Shown here piece after piece: positions 35,253 to 53,221 of a stretch of 64,000 nucleotides of DNA. This stretch comes from Pempheris klunzingeri (taxonomy: Eukaryota; Chordata; Actinopteri; Acropomatiformes; Pempheridae). The notes beneath the pieces are model-generated. The model did not search any database. It saw only the letters and a list, made by a program, of their open reading frames with translations, and had not been told where the DNA came from. The stretch lies in contig NC_092033.1 in NCBI RefSeq assembly GCF_042242105.1, forward strand, positions 5,272,908 to 5,336,907. The letters run 5' to 3'. The translations under genes were made by a program, and so were the position numbers. Positions within the stretch are counted from its first letter, which is position 1. Each line of letters opens with the position of its first letter.

Positions 35253-38200
35253 TTGCATACAAGTACATATATTTCACTTTATGTGACACAGTTGTTAACT
35301 TCCAACCACTTGTAAATATGTATTTAAATTGATAAATGACAGTAAACAGTGCATCATTTGCTCCCTCGTGTTCTTTTCAATACAAACCAGTTTTGCTGAA
35401 ATGTTGAATAACTTGACTGACATGTTACTAATGATGTAGTGAGTCAGTAACTGACATTATCGTGGCCAAATATCTAACCATCAACAACACACACACGCTG
35501 AAAACATAATGGGAATTTGCACTTGTAAGATTTGCAATTTTGAGGTATTTTGTTGTTTTTGATCTACTTCCTATTTTCCACAGCTATAGTTACTTTTCAA
35601 ATCAAAAGTTTACACACAAAATGGGATCAATTTCTAAAATGCATAAATAGATTATAGTACTAAAAGTTATATAAAGAAGTTACAATTTTACTTTTGATTT
35701 TATTGTCTATAAGTCTGTACTTTTAAGTAAAAAATGTAATAATGATAAAGATAATAATAGTAGAAGAAGAAGTAGAAGAAGAAAAAGAAAACGCACACAC
35801 ACACACAATACATAAGACATAAAATAATAAGATAATTTGAATAATTACACCAAATATCACAAGTTAAGAGAAACCCAGAAGATAAAAGGAAGTTTTAAGG
35901 ACACTGAGTTACTGAGAAGATAATCAAGTAAATTATCTAGATACAGATCCCTTATCTGTTGTTACTCATAATTTGGATTTTTCCCTTAAATTCAATGTAA
36001 ATGGAATCAATGCAACACTTTAATGAACGCGTCTCTGGCTAGTTTGTGACCTGTAACATTTACAATGTCTATTGTAAAAAGAGAAAATCTCAAAAGGAGG
36101 ATTTGCTGATCAACATTATTCAGCACTGAAACAGTAAATATGCTTTTACTGTGAAATTAGATTTCAAATGCTGCACAGCTGAAGCGCATCACTATTTTTC
36201 CTGCAGTGTGCAGGGGACGATCCTGCATCACTGTGCGTCCTGTGACCCACTCTTGTTCCGTTTCCGTCTCTGGATGTGGGCCCTCTGTCTCGACACGCCG
36301 CCGCAGCCTCTGCCGGTGGTCCTGCGCTGATCTCACTGTAGCTGATAACCTTTATCTCACCAAGCCATCACGCGTGTTTGCAGGAATTTTCTCTCTGATG
36401 CACAAAAGTGTAGCCTTGCACACAGAAGAACATTAACAGACTTAATACGACTCAGATCTCTTACACATAGAAAATATCTCTCTGACACCCACTCAGATGT
36501 TCTCTGATCACACCGTTTCATAAACAGAGGTTGCCAAATGTGATGCAACTCCAGAAATAAATTGGGAAGATTAATTGCCCAAAGCTATAATCTTATAATT
36601 AAATCACACTCATGCATCAGCAACAACTTTTCCAGTAAAAAAGAACAATGCCAGCGAGAAATCTGAGCTGGGATCTGATTAGAATCAGCCTGTGAGCATC
36701 AGGAAAGAAAACATCCACCATGGCAGAGGCTTTCATTTAAGTAGCTTCACGTTCTTTATCTTCAGAGCGCCACTGAACCATCAAGCCCAGGGTACCAGCA
36801 CTTGGCTAATTATTGGGTCTAATTCACAAACTGCACAGCCAAACACCTTCTGCTCTGGGTATGTCATGCCTTTGTGGCTGTCGGTGCCATTCTTCCATAG
36901 AAGCACGGTTCACTTGAGCTCCACTCTGCTGGTCTCTCCAAACCCCTTTTACTTGTATACAATATCATGTTTGCTTTTCTTATTTCTCAATTTGTGGTTT
37001 TGTTGTTTCTTTTTTCTTAAAATCAGAAATTGTGAGCTGTTTCCGTGCAGGTGGGCGGAGGTGGGGGAGGATAAACACGCTAATATGGTGGGTGGGGGGG
37101 GTGTTGTTGGAGGGGCTCCCTCATAAATACATTCCTTAAGCTATTAGGGGAGAAGACCTTCCTGAGAACCCTGAGATAGTACAGTAAGTAGGTGGTCTTT
37201 GAAGAGCACTCAGGTAACTAAAAACAAATGGGAGAGATTTTCTCCTGAACAGATACTCGTATTCAAGATGCCATTCCTGGGCTTTAAGGACCAGTTAAGC
37301 CTGTATTACTGTAACATAATGTTCACCTCCATTGGCCATGACAAGACACAGGAATATATCAGTTTCAGTCAGAAAAAGCTTCATCTATAGACAACGTTTT
37401 GCATGTGAATCACTGCTGTAATTAATCAACTGATTAAACGGCTGCTTTACATCTAGATGCTGAAATGAACTACTGATTCATGCTATTACACCTGCGCTTC
37501 TCTTAAAATAACACGGGAAAGAGGAAGAGAAAGTGCTGTGAAAAAGGCCCCGTACGCGGCACAGATAGAAAGAGTGGCATCACATTATTTACAGCAGCTT
37601 TTGGATCAGGTTTTACAGCCAGAAGACCACATCATAAACAAGCAATATAGGCTACGAGCTCTCAAGTCACCGGAGTGCATTTGTAGGATATAAGAGAGAA
37701 CAACAAGCCGTCCACTTAAAGGAGTGAATTTAAAACCAACGCTGTTTTCTGTTTTACTTCCAGGGTTTTCAGGCGAGGCTGTCAGCACGGCTCTGCATTT
37801 TATTTGTATTATATACAACTTGTGGTTGCTGCATGACTTTACTCCTGTCGGCCCTGTCCTTTATAAAGTCACGACTGTTGCTCCATGATGGTGGAACCAG
37901 TAGATATTCTTCATATCTTCCCTCGCAGACGGAAAACTCATCTCATTTGAAACAGAAACTCTTTCTTTATAGCTTATTGCCTCTAAATGCAGCAACCAAA
38001 TCAGTTCAGCATGTTTGATGAAATTAATATGATTATGAGTTTCTTTTAAGTTTTGGGTTGAATTCACACGGTTGAATGCACTTATAATGAGACACTTAAG
38101 ATAAAAGCCACAGCTAAAGAAAGCTAATGTTTGTAGTTTTGGAAATTATTCATTGAATTAGTAATGATTGTTATTACAATCACAAGACTTTAGTTTAACA

Positions 38201-38634
38201 TATAAAATTATTTGTTTAGAAATCTTTCCAGAGATGGATGGACCTGCTTTAAATTCACTCTTTAAAAAGAAGAAGTTGTCAACTTGTTAATTCAAAATAG
38301 TCATTTATTTTATTTTCTCCACCATATTCTTCATTATTAACCTATTTTATGAATATCAGCATCACTTAGTCAGACTTTCATTATATATGAGGTACAATGT
38401 GACACCCAGTGATAAAAACTACCAGTGACCTGGTCCATAATGAGGCACATAGTCATTATATCAATACAACAAAATAATCTACTTAATTCAGACATAATTA
38501 AATGTTTATTTGCATTATTTCACCGTGGGTGTTTGTCCTTTTGGATAGACAGATAAACAGTGGATATCGTATCAGTTAAACGGGTTTTACTTTCTTTACA
38601 ATTATATAATTAATGTACAGCAGATCACAGAGAG
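35253..38634. other. Intergenic region between sapcd1-like gene and ascl4
   Basis: AT-rich DNA with no supportable gene. It probably includes the 3' UTRs of both convergent genes. Minus-strand AATAAA candidates for ascl4 lie at about 38505-38510 and 38304-38309. No clear interspersed repeat was recognised. Confidence 0.5.
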
Positions 38635-39156
38635 CTAGTAGATTATTTCCCCACTGTCACTAAGCCCAGTTTTGGATTCTCCATCACTGCTGCACTCAGT
38701 CCTCTGCTGCAGCGGCGCACGGTTACGGGCATCTCCAAGTGAGACCTCCATCCCGGACACGTTCAAGTCCAGAAGGCTCTGCAGGTGTTTGATATAGTCA
38801 ATGGCCGCCCGCAGGGTCTCCACCTTGCTCAGCCGTTTTTCCTCAAACTCCTGCGGCAGATGCTCCCTGAGCCGCGCGTAACCTTCGTTTACGCAGCGCA
38901 CTCGGTGCCGCTCCCTCTCGTTCCTTTTGCGGATGAACGCGGGCTCGAAGGAGTAATCACACACGCCGAGGGCTCCGTGGAAGGGGAAATAGGTGAATGG
39001 TCTATAGGGTAACATCTGGCCGTGGACATTGTCGAGGTATGCAGCCTCCAGGTGGAAGGGCAGTCCAAGCCGAAGCGCATCCCTGTAGTGCGCTCCGCTG
39101 TTATCCATGGAGAGGCCGTGGAGAGCCAGCGGAGGGACGTAAGGAACATGCTCCAT
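38635..39156 (-). CDS. ascl4: Achaete-scute family bHLH transcription factor 4
   Basis: Single coding exon, 173 aa from MEHVPYVPPL. Residues 76-129 form the basic helix-loop-helix: basic region RKRNERERHRVRCVNEGY, helix 1 ARLREHL, loop PQEFEEKRLSK, helix 2 VETLRAAIDYIKHLQSLL. The C-terminal QQRTECSSDGESK matches human ASCL4 (QRRAECNSDGESK) and is absent from ASCL3, and the adjacent prdm4 also neighbours ASCL4 in human. A reading frame continues 16 codons upstream to an ATG at 39204. However, an acceptor (TACTCTCAG) ends at 39191, so the ATG at 39156 is the likelier start. It is expected to bind E-boxes as a heterodimer with E proteins in the nucleus. Mammalian ASCL4 is expressed in skin; the fish role is not inferred. 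Confidence 0.88.
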   Translation of the reverse strand: MEHVPYVPPLALHGLSMDNSGAHYRDALRLGLPFHLEAAYLDNVHGQMLPYRPFTYFPFHGALGVCDYSFEPAFIRKRNERERHRVRCVNEGYARLREHLPQEFEEKRLSKVETLRAAIDYIKHLQSLLDLNVSGMEVSLGDARNRAPLQQRTECSSDGESKTGLSDSGEIIY

Positions 39157-39190
39157 GAACTCCTTGATATGAATCCAAAAAGGAGACAAT

Positions 39191-39261
39191 CTGAGAGTAA
39201 ACACCAGTAAAATGTATGCAAATAATTCTGCAACATGTTATATAATGGATGCACCTCTTAC
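39191..39261 (-). other. Short 5' UTR intron of ascl4
   Basis: A 71-bp intron on the minus strand: donor AAAAG then GTAAGA (complement of 39261-39256), acceptor CTCTCAG. The upstream non-coding exon begins at 39262 and carries a short ATG frame (MIVRRL then stop), a possible uORF. Confidence 0.55.
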
Positions 39262-39328
39262 CTTTTCAGAGTCTCCTCACAATCATCTCTCTTTCTTTGA
39301 GACAGAGTTTCCTTTTATGATGAAATAC

Positions 39329-39336
39329 TTTTATAA
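39329..39336 (-). promoter_or_regulatory. TATA box of ascl4
   Basis: TATAAAAG on the minus strand, about 70 bp upstream of the 5' UTR donor. This would put the transcription start near 39300. Confidence 0.5.
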
Positions 39337-39748
39337 GCAGACACTCTGGGTCGGGACTTTGTGTGTGTGGCAGCCTGTTTGTTGGGGTTTTGAGGCTATA
39401 CTGTAGGCATGGTGGGTGTGATCCGGGGCGGAGAGGCAGCCATAACTTTCTGATCAAGATAAAACTGTTTACATAACGTTTTCTTCCTTCCGTTGCCACT
39501 GTGAAGAAATTCACAACATGAATAATACAACAAGGAGACTTTGAGGGGGGGCATAATATCTTTTTATCTAATAATAATATAATGTATTATCACATTTACC
39601 ATATATCAATAATAATAAGGAATAAGGACAGGTTTTAGACAAAGGTAGATCTAGTTATATTCTTTATTTTGCATAAGCGAAGTACAATAAAATTCCCCTG
39701 AGGAGAAATAAACTGACCTGTGATCAGCAACACTCACACACCTCTATC

Positions 39749-39758
39749 GCGCATGCGC
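39749..39758. promoter_or_regulatory. NRF1 site in the prdm4 promoter
   Basis: GCGCATGCGC is the palindromic NRF1 consensus. It sits about 50 bp before the first donor of prdm4 (39808), as in many TATA-less housekeeping promoters. Confidence 0.6.
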
Positions 39759-39759
39759 A

Positions 39760-40182
39760 TGAGGGGCAGTACGCTGTCATGGCCCCGTTCAGGGAGGCAT
39801 TGTGTTGGTATGTTGTTGTTTAAGGTATCTCCCTTTTCAAATAACCTGTATTTTTGTTACAGACCGACACGGTTTTCACGCCTCATATGTGTACTTTTAT
39901 GTAGCGGAAACACTTGATAAATGTCTATTTCAACAACATTATGTAGGTGTAAGTTAGCCCGGCTAACGCTAGCTGGCTGGTGTTTTTGCTAACTAGTTGC
40001 AAACAAGTCACTTTAAATCGCAGCTGTTTTAGCTTTTTAAATCAGAGTTATGTAAGAAGCGTGAAAGGCGTTCAGTGCCTTAAGTTGTTTTCATGCCAAG
40101 TGTCTTATTTCACAGGGAAAGAGATGTAAAAACACCCTTCAGCAGTACACGGTTACTGATGGACATCAGTTGTTGAGTTCAG
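39760..40182 (+). other. prdm4 5' UTR exons
   Basis: Likely exon 1 ends at 39807 (GTGTTG then GTATGT). A second non-coding exon at 40116-40182 is bounded by TTTCACAG and by GTAAGC. Both precede the coding exon that starts at 40460. Confidence 0.5.
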
Positions 40183-40460
40183 GTAAGCTAACGTTGTTCA
40201 CACCGCGTACATGTGTCGCCTGTGTGTCCTTATGTGCTGATGTTTCCATACAAGGGCTCAGTTAATCGAATATATATATTTTTACATGTTAAAGTCTCTC
40301 CAGCAGCCACAAAACAACAGCTAAAATCCGTGTTTTCAAGTTGCTAACTGTGTCTAAACAGCAGCCAAAACCTCAAACAATCAGCTAATTGTTTGGGTGT
40401 TATTTGGTTTGCTGGCTCAGTGCTCAGTCCAGGTTAAACCCTCGTGTTCTTTCCTCCAGG

Positions 40461-43400
40461 ATGAATGACATGAACCTGAGTCCTGTGGGCATGGACCAGC
40501 TCAGTGTGCCCTCAGTGAGTGCCAGCCACCTGGGTCTGCCCACCTCCCCCACACACAACCCCATTCCCACCGCAGGTAGGAAAGACGCCACCGCCAGTCT
40601 GCATTTAGTTTTAAATGTTCGTGGATCTCATAAGGCTCGTTATTGGATTGTGGTTCATTATCTGCTCTTGACTCTTCGTTATCGTTCAGGCATGCCAGTG
40701 GCCATCCCTAGCCTGGGTCCTTCCCTGGGCTCCCTTCCTTCTGCCCTCTCGCTGATGCTCCCCATGGGTCCACTGAGTGACAGAGGAGTGATGTGCGGCC
40801 TCCCGGAGAGGAACTACTCCTTGCCGCCACCTCCGTACCCCCACCTGGAGAGCAGCTACTTCCGACACATATTGCCAGGTGGGGTGCTGTTTACGTGTGA
40901 GATGTATGGATCACTTCTCAAAGCAGCTGTAATCATGTTCCCTCTTTCTTCTGCTGTAGGAATCCTGTCCTATCTGGCAGACCGTCCACCACCTCAATAC
41001 ATTCATCCCAGCAGTCTTAACATGGACGGTACCCTGTCTGTGGCCAGCAACAACCCCTCAGGTCTGGACCCCTACAGTGGCCCTGGAGGCCCACTGGAGC
41101 AGGGCCTGGTGCCCATGGACTCCAGACAGGTCAGCGGCCAGGGAGACCTCCACCAGACTGGTGCTCATGAGCTGGACTCTGCAGGGTTGGCCATGGAGTC
41201 ACGTGTCAGCAGCCCCATGTCCCCTGACCGGATGGGAGAGGATCTGGCCATGGACGGAGTCGGGGTGGTGTCTGACACCCAGCAGCAGCTCGGAGGGGGG
41301 AGGCAGCCTCAGCCGCATGAGGGCATGACTGGGGTGGACTCATCTGGTGGGGTGATGCCCCTCCATGGGCCCCCCGTGCTTGAACTTCCGGTGGTTATGG
41401 AGCCAGATCACATGGGGGGCCGGGTGGGGAACACTGGGGGAGGTGGAGCAGGAGGACTCGGGGAGCAGCTCCACTCAAATGGGGAGCTGAACTCAGGCGT
41501 CGTCAGTGTGGTGCTTACTGGCTCCATGGCCAGCCAGGGCCAGCTGGAGCCGGTGTCCCTCCACGGACATTCGGGGATGGGGCTGGAGGCAGTAAATGTG
41601 TCCCCCATCACTGCAGAGGTGTCTCTGGGGCCAGAAAATAACCTGGTGCTGGTCAACTCCAGCCTGCAGCTAGAGGACTCTACGTCTAACAAGGAGAATA
41701 TGGTCACTGCCTACACCATCTGTGAGTGCATATTTGTAATGGACGCTGAATAACTGGATATATCAGGGGATGGGAGAATCAAGTTTTTAAGATCTGACAA
41801 AAGTATCATACAGCTGGAAAGCTTTGGAAAGCACTGTTGTTGGTGTACATGTAGCAAGTATTTGACATTAAGTGACTCACCTGTACTAACTTTTGTGCTG
41901 TTATTGTCTTCCAGGGTGCACACTGTGTGAGCGCTCATATACCTCAGACTGCCCAGAGCATGGCCCAGTCACCTTCATCCCTGACGCGCCCATCCAAAGC
42001 CGTGCTCGCCTCTCCCTCCCGCGTCCGCTGTGCCTGCGCATTTCAGTGACCGACGAACCGCTTGGTAAGAAGAGAAGCCACTTTAAACAGGAGTTTACTG
42101 ACATTGTGCTTTTATTTTTTTTTCATATGCTTGTTTAATTCATTTGATTTGTGAAACAGATTATGAGTTTCTTTTAAGGCTCACACAAGATTTTATGCAC
42201 AGAAATATGATTATTGGGACACTTTCTGTGAGCCATAACAAAACACCATTAGAATTCATTAGGATGCTTTATGTTAAGAAAGGATTAAAGAAAAGGTAGA
42301 AGATAAACCAATTATAGTAGACCATCAGTTAGTTTACTGGCAAAATGATCTTGTGCCCCATTTAGGAGTTTTTGCACGGGACATCATTCCTCCGAGGACC
42401 TGCTTTGGACCAATGGTGGGCCAGCATTGTAGCAACGTGGATCTCTCTGATTGGCCAGAAAAGGACACGCCACAAATATGGAAGGTGAGTGCAGCAGCTC
42501 GGGTGGAACCGTGGTTGTCAAAGTTGATGCAAAACTTTGATAAATAGATGAACTTATTTCTCTCTTTCAGATGTACCACAACAATGTGCTGGAATTCTAC
42601 ATTGTGACAACCGATGAGAATGAATGCAACTGGATGATGTTTGTCCGTAAAGCGAGGTATGGTGCTGGTATAAAACACTGATTTCCAAGGGGTTCTTGTG
42701 GTATTTCAGTCTTGCCAATATGTTCACAAAAAATCCTATTTGGTGTGTGTTTGTGTGTTTAGGACGCGTGAGGAGCAAAACCTGGTGGCGTACTCAGCCA
42801 ACGGTAAACTGTTCTTCTGTACAACCACGGAGATCCACCCGGACCAGGAGCTGCTCTTCTACTACAGCAGAGACTACTGCAGGCTGATGGGTGAGATGAC
42901 AGATGATGTATTGATTTCAAAGAAGCCACTCTGATCCATTGATGATAGAGTGATGTTTATGACATCACCATCCTTCCTGTCTCCACAGGCGTTCCTCAGG
43001 TGCCCGAGGGCCAGATCTGCCAGTGTGGCAAAGAGTGCTCCTCCTTCTCTGAGCTCAAGTCTCATCTTAGCAGCCATAACAGTAACCACAGCCATAACCA
43101 GCCTCCACACAGCCACAGCCCGCCGCAGCAGGACCACTCTCAGCAGCAGCAGTCGCAATCACAGCAACAGCCGCAATCACAACAACAGCCGCAGCAACCA
43201 CAGCAACCGCAACACACTCACCAGGAAGAGAAGCTGACCAATGGGACCTCGAGTTCCTCCTCTTCCCCATGGCCCTGCCACGGCCATGCTGCAGGACAAG
43301 CAAACGGCGACAACAACAGCAGCAGGGGCAGCAGTAATAGAAACTCAAATAACATTACCTCCAGAGCAAAAGGTCAGGGTCATGTACGAGAGAAGAAATT

Positions 43401-44487
43401 CAAGTGCAGCATGTGCTCCCGGGCTTTTATCACATCCACCAAGCTCAATGTGCACTTCATGGGGCACGTGGGGATGAAACCACACAAGTGTGAATACTGC
43501 AGTAAGGCCTTCAGCGATCCCAGCAACCTCAGGATGCACCTCAAGATTCACACAGGTGTGTAAATGGATGACTGAAGTGTAAACCGATAGTGAAACAAGT
43601 ATAGTGTACAGTGTTGAATATGAATATGATCACTAGAAGGCCAGTGTTTGTGCTAAGCTAAGCTAACCCTCCGCTGGCTGTAGCTTCATATTGAATGGAC
43701 AGATATGAGAGTCCCATCTTCTCATCTAACTCTCGGCAAGAAAGCAAATAAGTGTCAAACTTCTGAAACTCTACTTTTCCCCCACTAATAGGTCAGAAGA
43801 ACTATAGGTGCTCGGTTTGCGAGAAGTCATTTACCCAGAAGTCCCATGTGGCGTCACACATGCTCATCCACACCGGTGCAGAGAAGCTCAAGTGTGACCT
43901 CTGTGACCGAGCATTCATCAGGAAACATGACCTGAAACAACACATGTTCTCTCACACACAGTATGTATCATTGTTTTCTAGATAAAGCTTTAGAAGTAAA
44001 GCGTTATTTTACTAATGGATTGTGGTCTTGCACCGTTTTTTTGCAATCTATATTGAGGTTAGATGACAAATTAAAGGTTATTTAATGTGTTTATTGTCTT
44101 CGTATTCTTTCCCTTTTCCGCCACAGCGAACGGCGGATTCAGTGCCCGAAGTGCAACAAACATTTCCTGAAGACCAACCACCTGAAGAAGCACATGAACT
44201 CTCACGAGGGCCGAAGAGACTTTGTCTGCGAGAAATGCCACAAGGCGTTTCTCACCAAATACCACCTCACCCGTCACCTCAAAATATGCAAAGGGCCCAA
44301 GACGGAGAGAGCGTCCCGTAAGGAGCAGGATGTGGATGAGGAAGAAGATGAGGAGGAGGAAGAGGAGGATGATGGTAGGGGTAGAGGTGGAGGAGGAGAG
44401 AGACTTGTTGACTCAGCCAGCAATGAAGACTGTGGTTTAGATGTTGGGGGATACAACTCTGAAAAGTCCCTGTCACCCCCTCATTGA
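40461..44487 (+). CDS. prdm4: PR domain zinc finger protein 4
   Basis: Ten coding exons: 40461-40575, 40690-40878, 40960-41721, 41915-42064, 42366-42484, 42571-42656, 42763-42890, 42989-43555, 43792-43960, 44127-44487. They give 881 aa (human about 801). Start [14 protein letters not shown] corresponds to human [14 protein letters not shown]. Order: conserved Pro-rich N-terminus ([15 protein letters not shown]), zinc-binding [18 protein letters not shown]-like domain in exons 4-7 ([40 protein letters not shown]), a zinc-knuckle-like [16 protein letters not shown], six tandem zinc fingers (last C2[11 protein letters not shown]), and an acidic tail. A Gln/Ser/His/Asn-rich insert before the fingers explains much of the extra length. 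The family acts in the nucleus as a transcriptional regulator (PRMT5 partner in neural stem cells; p75NTR signalling). Confidence 0.96.
43640..43790. repeat. Interspersed repeat abutting a prdm4 acceptor
   Basis: GCTAAGCTAAGCTAACCC, CTGGCTGTAGCTTCATATTG, ATGGACAGATATGAGAG and CTCTCGGCAAGAAAGC match a common teleost repeat that is also present at 23660-23970. It extends to within a few tens of bases of the acceptor at 43791. Confidence 0.65.
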
Positions 44488-45113
44488 CAACACTGTGCCT
44501 CTTGAAATGTCTTGTTTATTTATTTACTTTACTACAATACTGATGTTTACCTCTATAGTTTTTGCCAAATGTTAGTTCCTTCGTCAAATTTGTCAAACAT
44601 CTCACATATTCTAAATAACAATCAATATATGTGTAGTCTCACAGGCATATCAGTGCTGCTAAATTAATCTTTGTCATATTATAAGCCAACCGATAAAGAT
44701 CTGACTGTACTTCTACAAAGCTACTCTCTCTATCTTCATTTAACTCAGGCCTCTGTATAGGTTGATGGTATTCATATAAGCTATCTTTCATTCATTGTTA
44801 TTCCTTATTCTGTTTTTTTCTTTGACGCTCACTAACATGGGATGAATAATATTCATTCGTAGTTGCACAATAATGTAAAGTTAAAATTTCTGATGCCATA
44901 TTCTTGCATTTTAGTCCCGATAATGTTGATGTAATTGCTAAATGGCCGGTGCTTTTGTTCTTTATTTATTAAAAGCAGGATTTTGTATAATTCTTTTTTT
45001 TAATGTAACATTTCTGTGTGAATGGAAGTGAGCCTCTTGAAAACAGGAATCTGGGCATTAAAGTGATATTCCTCATTTCCTCCATCCTCTCTGTTGCATA
45101 ATGTTTTAATAAA
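44488..45113 (+). other. prdm4 3' UTR
   Basis: AT-rich stretch after the stop (44485-44487), ending in AATAAA at 45108-45113. No other feature was seen. Confidence 0.65.
45108..45113 (+). terminator. prdm4 polyadenylation signal
   Basis: Canonical AATAAA about 620 bp after the stop. Confidence 0.6.
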
Positions 45114-45480
45114 AGAACATTTACAGCTGTTTTATGCTGACGACTGAATTGAATGCATTAATTACTACTTTACTGCCCATATCGCTTTCTTGTGTCTATA
45201 TTGATTATTAACCATAATAAACATGGATTGCAGGTCTTTGCTCACCCACCTGCTGCTCATAAAACACAAGTGCAAAAACATCAGGGTGAAAGAGGGAAGC
45301 AGCAGCACCACCACCAGGCCGTGAGAACATCACATCCACGATATAATTTGTGAAAGAAAAAACAGATTGAGCTAAAAGCGCAATACGAATAATGAACATT
45401 ATTAAACCACGTCTCTTATATTAGGAAAATTATGGAAAATATATCGTTTAAAATTTTTAAAATTACATGATTACACCGCG

Positions 45481-45510
45481 ACCGGAAGTAAGGAAATGTA
45501 GCTTCCGGTG
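45481..45510. promoter_or_regulatory. Paired ETS sites, tmem209 promoter
   Basis: ACCGGAAGTA at 45481 and CTTCCGGTG at 45502-45510 are ETS/GABPA-type sites in opposite orientation, about 20 bp apart. A non-coding first exon probably ends at a donor near 45556 (GTATGA). Confidence 0.55.
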
Positions 45511-45878
45511 AAAATACAAATATGCAGCGCCGCGATTGACATTCACTCTAGCGTGGTATGAATAATAACTACTTCTTACACGCTGTGTTTGGATTTTAGT
45601 TGTATTAGTATCGGTCTAAAATTCTGCATTATTTGCTGTATACCATGAAAGGAAATTTACACTGAACCTAATCTTTCCCTACAAGTTCTGCATTGTTTAT
45701 ATGTAAGCTAGCCACATTTAGCTAACTGTTAAGCTAGCGGGTCGGCTAACAGTGCTGCTCTACTAGTTAGCCGTAAGTCATACATGCTGCAGTTGTCATA
45801 CCTCAGTTTTATTCATTGTTGAGCTACAGGATAACGAGTTGTGCTGCAACATACACTACGTTTTTCTGCAAACTTTAG

Positions 45879-51553
<5,675 letters not shown>

Positions 51554-52408
51554 CGTGTCGTCTTTTACATGCAACAAAAATCTGCAAGTGGATTTTTCTT
51601 TCTTCCCACAATGCTCTGTGGCTACACTGGTTGGAATACCACCTCAGCTTAAGGACTGCTCTTTCAGGAGCTCATCGGAAAAGCAGCACTTCACTTTGAA
51701 AGACAATAAATGCATATTTTTAGACTTTTTCTCAGTTTTGGTGAAAACATTGGCAACATTTTGCATTGTCATTTTAGGAACCCGTTTATGTTACACCACG
51801 GTGTGCTTATGACACAATGCAGAGCTGTATCTTTTTTTAACATTGTTTTGGTTTTCTGATTTTGTATTTTGAGAATGTACCAGCGTGGCAGCCTTGTAGA
51901 TAATATACCTCAGATGTATCTGGTGGAAAGGGCTCAGACCCATTTAGCATGAAAAATACAGTATGTGTGGACTTTTGTTCCTTCAGCTTCAGTAACCTTT
52001 GGCAGCTGGTATGCTGTGTTTCTTTTTTTTTTTTTTTTTTTGTTCCTGTAGTTGAATGAATGTCTGCAGTAGAGATGCTCCTGACATGCTTGAAGTCACC
52101 CACAGAAATTTGAGATGTGCGAATTGAAGCAATACACAGAAAAATTCAAGTGTTTAAGTATTCTTAAGTTCCCATAGTTCTAGGCTGCAATGCACTTAAC
52201 TCTGTATAGTGTGTGTTCTTTTATATATGATAGAGAAGCCTTTGAATCACCAAAGTCTTTTTTTGGAATATAGTGTCTTTTACAAAAGATCTCTGAATGC
52301 CATTTATCCTCACTTTTTGTGGCAGTCATTCATTACATTTAAAACTTTCTACATGTTTGCTCTTTTTCAATAATGCCATTTTACACGTCTCATGAGACTT
52401 AAATTAAA
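51554..52408 (+). other. tmem209 3' UTR
   Basis: Non-coding AT-rich stretch with a T run near 52023-52041. It ends near the polyA-signal variant ATTAAA at 52403-52408. Confidence 0.55.
52403..52408 (+). terminator. tmem209 polyadenylation signal (variant)
   Basis: ATTAAA, the commonest variant signal, about 850 bp after the stop. Confidence 0.45.
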
Positions 52409-52940
52409 TACAGATATTAAAAAGAAACTGTAGAAGCTTGTTTATTTCCCTCAAAATAATGGTGCAGTGTAGTTTTTGACTGTTGTAGGCATCCACTTGG
52501 TGGCAATGCAGTTCATTTCTTACGATTTGACCTTACTCCTGGTCCCATTATCTCATGACATACTGCATATCCACCGCATGAGCACTGTAATGTGATGCAG
52601 TATCCTGTGCAGCAACGTCCAATGAATGACTTGAGGCTGCTTGACATTTTACAATTAGTTGAGGACAAACTATTTAATGTGGCAGCATGACCGCCACAAT
52701 TTAATATTACAAGTGATAAAGTGAATCTTGGTGTTATTAATTTAATTGTGAGACTGAGAATTAAGTGTATAATTCAGAAAATGACTGCCAAATTTTAGAC
52801 ATCTAGGTAGAAATTTTCAACATGGTTATCCTGTGAAAAACAACATTATGTGGCACAAATCGCGTTTGTTTTGTAGTTTGGTGTCGTCCTCTTTTATTAC
52901 AAACTTCATCTACCACAATGCATTTCGCAGTGTAGCTCTT

Positions 52941-53141
52941 CCTGCTGGGAAATGTAGTCGCTTAATTATTTGGTTTGCATTTTAGTCTAGTCAAATTTAA
53001 ATTTAAATGGTTTGATTGTTCTCCCCCGATGTTGAGTAATGTTTTTTAAAATGTAAATCTGTCCACGTCATTGGTACTGGGGGTGGCCTCGGTGGGACGT
53101 GTTCTTTAGCCACCGAAAGGAACTACAAGAACCACAATGCA
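52941..53141 (+). promoter_or_regulatory. ahcyl2 promoter with two ZNF143-like sites
   Basis: On the minus strand, ACTACATTTCCCAGCAGG (complement of 52941-52958) and, on the plus strand, ACTACAAGAACCACAATGCA at 53122-53141 both resemble the ZNF143 SBS motif (ACTACAATTCCCAGAATGCA). They lie shortly before the ahcyl2 start in a stretch that becomes CpG-rich. TSS not determined. Confidence 0.45.
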
Positions 53142-53221
53142 CTAGGCCACCGTCGCTCCTCCGCTCACATCCGCTCGCCTCGCTATTTGTGTTGGAAAAA
53201 GGACTTTGTGAAACTGCAGCG

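Noticed and set aside
40389-41753. Uninterrupted 454-codon plus-strand frame
   Set aside because: It is prdm4 coding sequence read through several short in-frame introns (40576-40689 and 40879-40959). The spliced model matches PRDM4 better and has clean GT-AG borders.
42334-42678. 114-codon minus-strand frame
   Set aside because: Antisense shadow of prdm4 PR-domain exons and their intron.
52495-52515. CCACTTGGTGGCA as a CTCF site
   Set aside because: Palindromic and superficially similar, but it lacks the G-rich core seen in the other candidates.
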